NCBI GenBank assembly: GCA_030689795.1
Contig: JAUYEO010000097.1
Coordinates: forward strand, 1 to 6,366
DNA length: 6,366 nucleotides
Direction: 5' to 3'
Source of the DNA: Desulfobacterales bacterium
GTDB lineage: Bacteria > Desulfobacterota > Desulfobacteria > Desulfobacterales > RPRI01
Shown here piece after piece: positions 6,351-6,366 of the stretch; within the stretch, counting starts at the first letter, position 1, and each line of letters starts with the position of its first letter. Below the pieces are notes generated by a model. It saw only the letters and a list, made by a program, of their open reading frames with translations, was not told the DNA's origin and ran no database searches. Both the position numbers and the translations under genes were made by a program.

Positions 6351-6366
6351 GCGCAGAAGCACTTTG

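Overview
The window carries bacterial signal-transduction genes, all on the + strand and closely packed. No tRNA, rRNA, CRISPR array or transposase gene was seen. The gene families, moderate base composition and a 'GTCATTCCC...GGGAATCCAG' intergenic repeat suggest a Gram-negative, delta-proteobacterial type genome (Desulfobacterota, perhaps Syntrophales-like). That is an inference from style, not a marker-based identification.

Layout. (1) Bases 3-2503 hold a two-component pair: the 3' part of a multi-PAS histidine kinase of the HisKA_3/NarX-type class, overlapping by ATGA a NarL/FixJ-type response regulator. (2) Bases 2504-2748 are a structured intergenic region. It contains a 127-bp MITE-like inverted-repeat element (2519-2645), then a near-consensus sigma70 promoter (2676-2704) whose -10 box is embedded in a 45-bp palindrome (2689-2733). 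(3) Bases 2749-3972 encode a stand-alone AAA ATPase with a C-terminal DUF4143 (nuclease-fold) domain. (4) Bases 3973-4116 are a 144-bp spacer with only weak hairpins. (5) Bases 4117-6366 are the start of a chemosensory operon with overlapping genes: a receiver-only response regulator, CheW, and a CheR methyltransferase whose reading frame continues into TPR repeats but is broken by in-frame TAA codons at 6048-6050 and 6348-6350.

How they fit together. The kinase and first regulator form a self-contained pathway ending in DNA binding. The CheY-like/CheW/CheR-TPR group looks like the front of a Wsp/Frz-like chemosensory cluster, in which CheR-TPR methylates a receptor coupled through CheW to a CheA kinase; the receptor, CheA and CheB would lie beyond the right edge. 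The AAA ATPase separates the two modules, has its own promoter and probable operator, and looks like an independently acquired gene.

Most worth a second look: the palindrome over the ATPase promoter, the two in-frame stops in the CheR-TPR frame, the A8 run at the receiver/CheW overlap, and the MITE-like element.
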